From: Phycisphaeraceae bacterium
Lineage (GTDB): Bacteria; Planctomycetota; Phycisphaerae; Phycisphaerales; UBA1924
Direction of reading: 5' to 3'
Assembly (NCBI GenBank): GCA_009827205.1
Contig: WUAK01000090.1
Coordinates: forward strand, 1 to 9,784
DNA length: 9,784 nucleotides
Positions 6,605 through 9,784 of this stretch are shown here, piece after piece. Positions within the stretch are counted from its first letter, which is position 1. Each line of letters starts with the position of its first letter. The notes beneath the pieces were generated by a model. That model had not been told where the DNA came from and did not search any database. It worked only from the letters and a program-made list of their open reading frames with translations. The translations under genes were made by a program, and so were the position numbers.

Positions 6605-7191
6605 AAGCACGTACCGCGGCTATCCACAGAGAAACACGAGAGACGAATATTGAACTTGAGCTCAATCTCGATGGCGCCGGTAATGCGACCATTGAGACTG
6701 GGATTGGGTTTCTCGATCACATGTTGACTGCACTTGCAACTCACGCCAGGATCGATTTATGCCTCAAATGCATCGGTGATCTCGATGTAGACGACCACCA
6801 CACAGTGGAAGATTGCGCGATTGTCCTCGGTGATGCTGTTGCTAGCGCACTAGAGGACAAGCGGGGTATTCGTCGCTTTGCCTCTGCGTATGCACCATTA
6901 GACGAATCACTTGCCCGGGTGGTCATCGATGTATCTGGCAGACCGAGCGCTTGTGTTGAGCTGTGCCTTCGAAGAGAAATCATAGGTGCCGTGGCATGTG
7001 AGAATATAGGGCACTTCTTCACGTCGTTCGCGATGGCCTCAAAGATGACCCTGCATGTGGACGTGCTGCGTGGAGAGAATGACCACCACAAGGCTGAGGC
7101 GGCCTTTAAGGCGATGGCGCTCGCGTTGCGCGAGGCCATTGCGATCGATGGCAATCCTGATCGCATCCCATCTACCAAAGGAGTGCTCTGA
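6601..7191 (+). CDS. hisB: Imidazoleglycerol-phosphate dehydratase (monofunctional)
   Basis: The enzyme dehydrates imidazole glycerol phosphate to imidazole acetol phosphate, step six of the pathway. The 196-residue length is that of the single-function form, without the N-terminal phosphatase of enterobacterial HisB. Metal- and substrate-binding signatures are all present: GIGFLDHML at 34-42 with His40, DDHHTVED at 64-71 (His66, His67, Glu70), PLDESLA at 99-105, the second histidine cluster NDHHKAEAAFKA at 160-171, and the terminal PSTKG. AAAGGA seven bases upstream supports the start. The ATG overlaps the preceding stop (ATGA at 6601-6604), and the stop shares a base with the hisH start, so translation is probably coupled. 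Because this protein lacks a phosphatase domain, the HAD domain on the preceding gene is a natural replacement. Confidence 0.96.
   Translation: MKARTAAIHRETRETNIELELNLDGAGNATIETGIGFLDHMLTALATHARIDLCLKCIGDLDVDDHHTVEDCAIVLGDAVASALEDKRGIRRFASAYAPLDESLARVVIDVSGRPSACVELCLRREIIGAVACENIGHFFTSFAMASKMTLHVDVLRGENDHHKAEAAFKAMALALREAIAIDGNPDRIPSTKGVL
7177..7183 (+). promoter_or_regulatory. Strong ribosome binding site of hisH
   Basis: AAAGGAG lies inside the last codons of hisB, seven bases before the hisH ATG at 7191. It is the best ribosome site among the operon's internal genes apart from that of the hisA fusion, and it fixes this start. Confidence 0.75.
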
Positions 7192-7802
7192 TGGAGCCTG
7201 TGGCAGTTGTCTCTACCGGTGTTGCGAACACCGCCTCGGTGATAGCGGCGATAAATCGTTGTGGCTTCGAAACCGTACTCACCGACGATGTTGGAACCGT
7301 TCGTGATGCAGAGCGAGTGGTACTTCCCGGAGTTGGCTCGTTTGCTGCTGGAATGTACCAACTGCGTGCGAGTCGTCTTACTGAAGCTATCCGTGAAAGA
7401 GTAGAGGGGCAGCGACCACTTCTTGCTATTTGCCTTGGATTGCAGCTTCTGTGCGCTGAATCTGATGAGTCACCCGGTATAGACGGGATAGGTGCAATAG
7501 GAGAAAGAGTACGGCGTCTTCCAGAGAACCTGGCTGTTCCTCAGTTCGGGTGGAACAAGATAAACGCTGAGAATTGTGAACTGCTTACCAGCGGATACGC
7601 GTACTACGCGAACTCATACTGCCTCACCAGCGTGCCCGATGGTTGGGCTGCCGCTACCACTGTGTATGGCGCAAGCTTTGTTGCCGCGATTGAGAGGGGG
7701 CCAGTGGTTGCGTGCCAGTTCCACCCTGAGCTCTCAGGCAGCTGGGGTAATGCACTGATAAAGCGGTGGCTCGTAAGAGATGAAGCGAGGGTGACATGCT
7801 GA
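7191..7802 (+). CDS. hisH: Imidazole glycerol phosphate synthase, glutamine amidotransferase subunit
   Basis: HisH hydrolyses glutamine and passes ammonia to HisF, with which it forms the synthase that makes imidazole glycerol phosphate and AICAR. The 203-residue class I amidotransferase has its triad at Cys81 (AICLGLQ), His178 and Glu180 (CQFHPELSG). Other family marks are VVLPGVGSF at 43-51 and GWN at 120-122. Two motifs differ from the forms I know best: PQFGWN where PHxGWN is usual, and ANSYC where VHSYY or FVHSY is usual. The N-terminal STGVANTASV (8-17) is closer to the enterobacterial TGCANLNSV type than to the common YGxGNLRS type. The start follows a strong ribosome site and overlaps the hisB stop by one base (TGATG). 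The stop overlaps the hisF start. Confidence 0.94.
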   Translation: MEPVAVVSTGVANTASVIAAINRCGFETVLTDDVGTVRDAERVVLPGVGSFAAGMYQLRASRLTEAIRERVEGQRPLLAICLGLQLLCAESDESPGIDGIGAIGERVRRLPENLAVPQFGWNKINAENCELLTSGYAYYANSYCLTSVPDGWAAATTVYGASFVAAIERGPVVACQFHPELSGSWGNALIKRWLVRDEARVTC

Positions 7803-8554
7803 CCAAACGAATCATCCCATGTCTGGATGTCAAGAACGGGCGCGTCGTCAAGGGCGTTCAGTTCTCGGGACTTCGCGATGCGGGAGATCCAGTCGAACTG
7901 AGTGCGCGATATATGGACCAGGGTGCAGACGAACTGGTCATGCTCGATGTGTCCGCCACGCCAGACGGACGTGAAACCGCGGTCGAAACAGTGGCTGCCG
8001 TGCGAAGTGTGATTTCTATTCCCCTCACAGTTGGCGGCGGCGTTCGCACTCTTGCTGATGCAGAACGCCTCTTGAGCGCCGGGGCGGACAAGGTTGCAGT
8101 CAACACCGCAGCAGTATCGAGACCGGGCATACTAAAGGAACTGTCAGAGCGAACCGGTTCACAGTGTGTAGTTCTGGCAGTAGACGCAGCTCACAAAGCT
8201 GAACAGGATGGGTGGGAAGTTGTCATTCAATCGGGTACAAACCGCACAGGGCTTGACGCACTCGCGTGGGCGGAGCTGGCCGAGTCTAACGGCATTGGCG
8301 AAATTCTCTTAACGAGCTGGGACAAGGACGGCACCGGGGAAGGCTATGACCTGCAGTTGCTGCGTGAGATGTCGTCCCGCGTGAGAGTACCGATCGTCGC
8401 ATCGGGTGGTGCCTCGTGTACAGAAGATTTACTTGCAGCTCTTGGAAATGGTGCAGATGCAGTCCTCGCGGCCTCCATCTTTCATGACGGTGTCACAACA
8501 GTGCAGAGAGTAAAAGAAGTGCTCGCCGAGAAGGGTGTGGAGGTGCGATTGTGA
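7796..8554 (+). CDS. hisF: Imidazole glycerol phosphate synthase, cyclase subunit
   Basis: HisF is the (beta/alpha)8-barrel partner of HisH; it uses the ammonia to close the imidazole ring. The 252-residue length is typical. The two catalytic aspartates are Asp11 (PCLDVKNGRVVKGV) and Asp130 (VLAVDA). The phosphate-binding loops are TVGGGVR at 78-84 and VASGGA at 201-206, and the strand segment LLTSWDKDGTGEGYD at 171-185 also matches. VNTAAV at 102-107 has Thr where Ser is more common. A GAGG site precedes ATG 7796, which lies seven bases inside the hisH frame, as expected for subunits made in equal amounts. The stop overlaps the next start as GTGA. Confidence 0.97.
   Translation: MLTKRIIPCLDVKNGRVVKGVQFSGLRDAGDPVELSARYMDQGADELVMLDVSATPDGRETAVETVAAVRSVISIPLTVGGGVRTLADAERLLSAGADKVAVNTAAVSRPGILKELSERTGSQCVVLAVDAAHKAEQDGWEVVIQSGTNRTGLDALAWAELAESNGIGEILLTSWDKDGTGEGYDLQLLREMSSRVRVPIVASGGASCTEDLLAALGNGADAVLAASIFHDGVTTVQRVKEVLAEKGVEVRL
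8539..8545 (+). promoter_or_regulatory. Ribosome binding site deciding the GTG start of the hisA fusion gene
   Basis: GGAGGTG lies in the last codons of hisF, five bases before GTG 8551. With the GTGA overlap and the IIPSIDL motif beginning at codon 2, it fixes the start at GTG rather than the ATG at codon 9, which would remove the first catalytic aspartate. Confidence 0.8.
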
Positions 8555-9784
8555 TCATTCCTTCAATCGACTTGATGAACAACAACGCGGTACAGCTTAT
8601 AGGCGGCGCTGAGAAGGCGCTCGATGCCGGCGATCCTCGACCGATTGCGGACAAGTTCGGGCTGGTAGGCGAGGTAGCTGTGATTGACCTCGATGCCGCG
8701 CTCGGACAAGGAACCAATGAGACTGTCATAAGAGAGCTCGTGGAGCGTATCCCGTGTCGAGTTGGTGGGGGCATACGGGACATCGATACAGCAATCAAGT
8801 GGCTTGATGCCGGTGCTCACAAGATCATTCTTGGAACCGCTGCACAACATGAGATTCTGCGGGACCTGCCCCGTGATCGCGTGGTTGCGGCGCTTGATGC
8901 AAAGCATGGTGAGGTTGTGACAGAGGGTTGGACCAAGAAAACAGGTACGGAAATAGAAGAGCGTATCGATGCACTCCAGGAGTATGTTGGTGGATTCCTG
9001 ATTACCTTTGTTGAGCATGAAGGTAGGATGCAAGGAATACCACTTGCTCAAGTCGAGCGCTTGGTACATCGAGCCGGATCGGTCAAGCTCACCGTTGCTG
9101 GAGGCGTGCGTTCGCCAGATGATGTTGCTGCTGTAGATCGACTCGGTGCAGATGTACAAGTAGGTATGGCGCTGTACACCGGGGCATTTGATATTGCAGA
9201 AGGGTTTGCCGCTCCGCTTCGATCGGACAGGCCGGATGGGCTGATTCCAACTGTCGTCACAGATTCAGCTGGGAGGACACTGGGGCTGACCTACTCCAGC
9301 CTTGAATCGATCAGGATTGCTATCGAAGAGAGACGGGGTGTCTACTACTCACGCTCCCGAGATGAGATCTGGCGCAAGGGCGAGTCGAGTGGGGACAAGC
9401 AGACACTCCTCGGGATGAAGGCGGACTGTGACCGTGATGCTCTTCGTTTCATCGTCCGTCAGGAAGGAGGCTTCTGTCACCTGGGTAATGACACCTGCTT
9501 TGGTGATTACAGTGGTATTGGCGCGCTCGATAAGACAGTTCGTAAGAGGATGAGAAGTGCACCAGCAGGCTCTTACACTCGGCGGTTATTTGATGATGCT
9601 GACCTGCTGGAGAGCAAACTCATCGAGGAAGCGAGAGAGTTAGCCGAGTCTGAAACGCGTCAGCACGCCGCGGCCGAGGCCGCTGATCTGATCTACTTCG
9701 CAACCGTGGCAGCAAGGAAACGGGGTGCAACGCTCGAGGACATCGAGACTTGTCTAGACAAGCGATCTTTGGCAGTAACAAGAC
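8551..9784 (+). CDS. HisA-HisI-HisE fusion, HIS4-like, probably continuing into HisD (3' end outside window)
   Basis: The open frame runs 411 codons to the window edge with no stop. Residues 1-222 form a HisA-type barrel (ProFAR isomerase): Asp7 in IPSIDL, VGGGIR at 71-76, Asp116 in AALDA, Thr152 near the usual strand-5/6 threonine, and VAGGVR at 182-187. Residues 224-318 are phosphoribosyl-AMP cyclohydrolase (HisI): RPDGL, GVYYSRSRDEIWRKGESS, Mg-site Asp292/294/296, and zinc ligands Cys293, Cys309 and Cys316. Residues 325-405 are phosphoribosyl-ATP pyrophosphohydrolase (HisE): YTRRLF, Glu-rich KLIEEARELAE and EAADLIYF. The RSDRPDGL entry, DCDRDAL, SYTRRLF and terminal SLAVTR all recall fungal HIS4, where histidinol dehydrogenase follows directly. 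No other hisA is visible, so this barrel is likely the working isomerase. The HisD continuation is inferred. Confidence 0.93.
   Translation, partial: MIIPSIDLMNNNAVQLIGGAEKALDAGDPRPIADKFGLVGEVAVIDLDAALGQGTNETVIRELVERIPCRVGGGIRDIDTAIKWLDAGAHKIILGTAAQHEILRDLPRDRVVAALDAKHGEVVTEGWTKKTGTEIEERIDALQEYVGGFLITFVEHEGRMQGIPLAQVERLVHRAGSVKLTVAGGVRSPDDVAAVDRLGADVQVGMALYTGAFDIAEGFAAPLRSDRPDGLIPTVVTDSAGRTLGLTYSSLESIRIAIEERRGVYYSRSRDEIWRKGESSGDKQTLLGMKADCDRDALRFIVRQEGGFCHLGNDTCFGDYSGIGALDKTVRKRMRSAPAGSYTRRLFDDADLLESKLIEEARELAESETRQHAAAEAADLIYFATVAARKRGATLEDIETCLDKRSLAVTR

Noticed and set aside
5992..6744. Long antisense open frame beneath the HAD domain and hisB start
   Set aside because: It is a shadow of strongly coding plus-strand genes. 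The plus-strand translation contains complete conserved motifs and the antisense one contains none.

Overview
This window carries the 3' part of a membrane transporter gene, a secreted two-domain hydrolase, a small membrane protein on the opposite strand, and then most of a compact histidine biosynthesis operon that runs off the right edge. The organism is a bacterium: Shine-Dalgarno sites, overlapping co-directional genes, and a Sec signal peptide are all visible. The transglutaminase/hydrolase protein and its C-terminal module resemble proteins I associate with Planctomycetota and neighbouring phyla. That placement is an inference from memory and weak.

Left region (1-3471): the C-terminal half of an AbgT-family (p-aminobenzoyl-glutamate type) transporter is followed after 9 bases by a 743-residue exported protein. 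That protein joins a transglutaminase-like cysteine-hydrolase domain to a serine alpha/beta-hydrolase domain, and both catalytic triads are readable. A 143-residue DUF2809-type membrane protein converges on it from the minus strand, with 8 bases between the two genes.

Control region (3472-3986): most of this stretch has no convincing gene. Its right part holds what looks like a complete transcription attenuator for the his operon. The parts are a candidate promoter (3767-3794), a 21-codon leader peptide with six histidines in nine residues (3802-3867), an alternative antiterminator pairing (3857-3866 with 3901-3909), and a GC-rich hairpin with a T-run (3902-3926) 60 bases before hisG. The promoter would start transcription almost exactly on the leader ATG, so the leader may be translated from a leaderless RNA.

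Histidine operon (3987 to the edge): hisG, hisC fused to a HAD phosphatase, hisB (dehydratase only), hisH, hisF, and a hisA-hisI-hisE fusion. Every junction overlaps by one to seven bases, so translation is probably coupled throughout. Known family roles cover steps 1-7 of the pathway. The HAD domain is the obvious candidate for step 8 (histidinol-phosphate phosphatase). The last open frame resembles the fungal HIS4 layout (barrel, PRA-CH, PRA-PH, then histidinol dehydrogenase) and is cut just where the dehydrogenase would begin. If HisD follows, six genes would encode the whole pathway.
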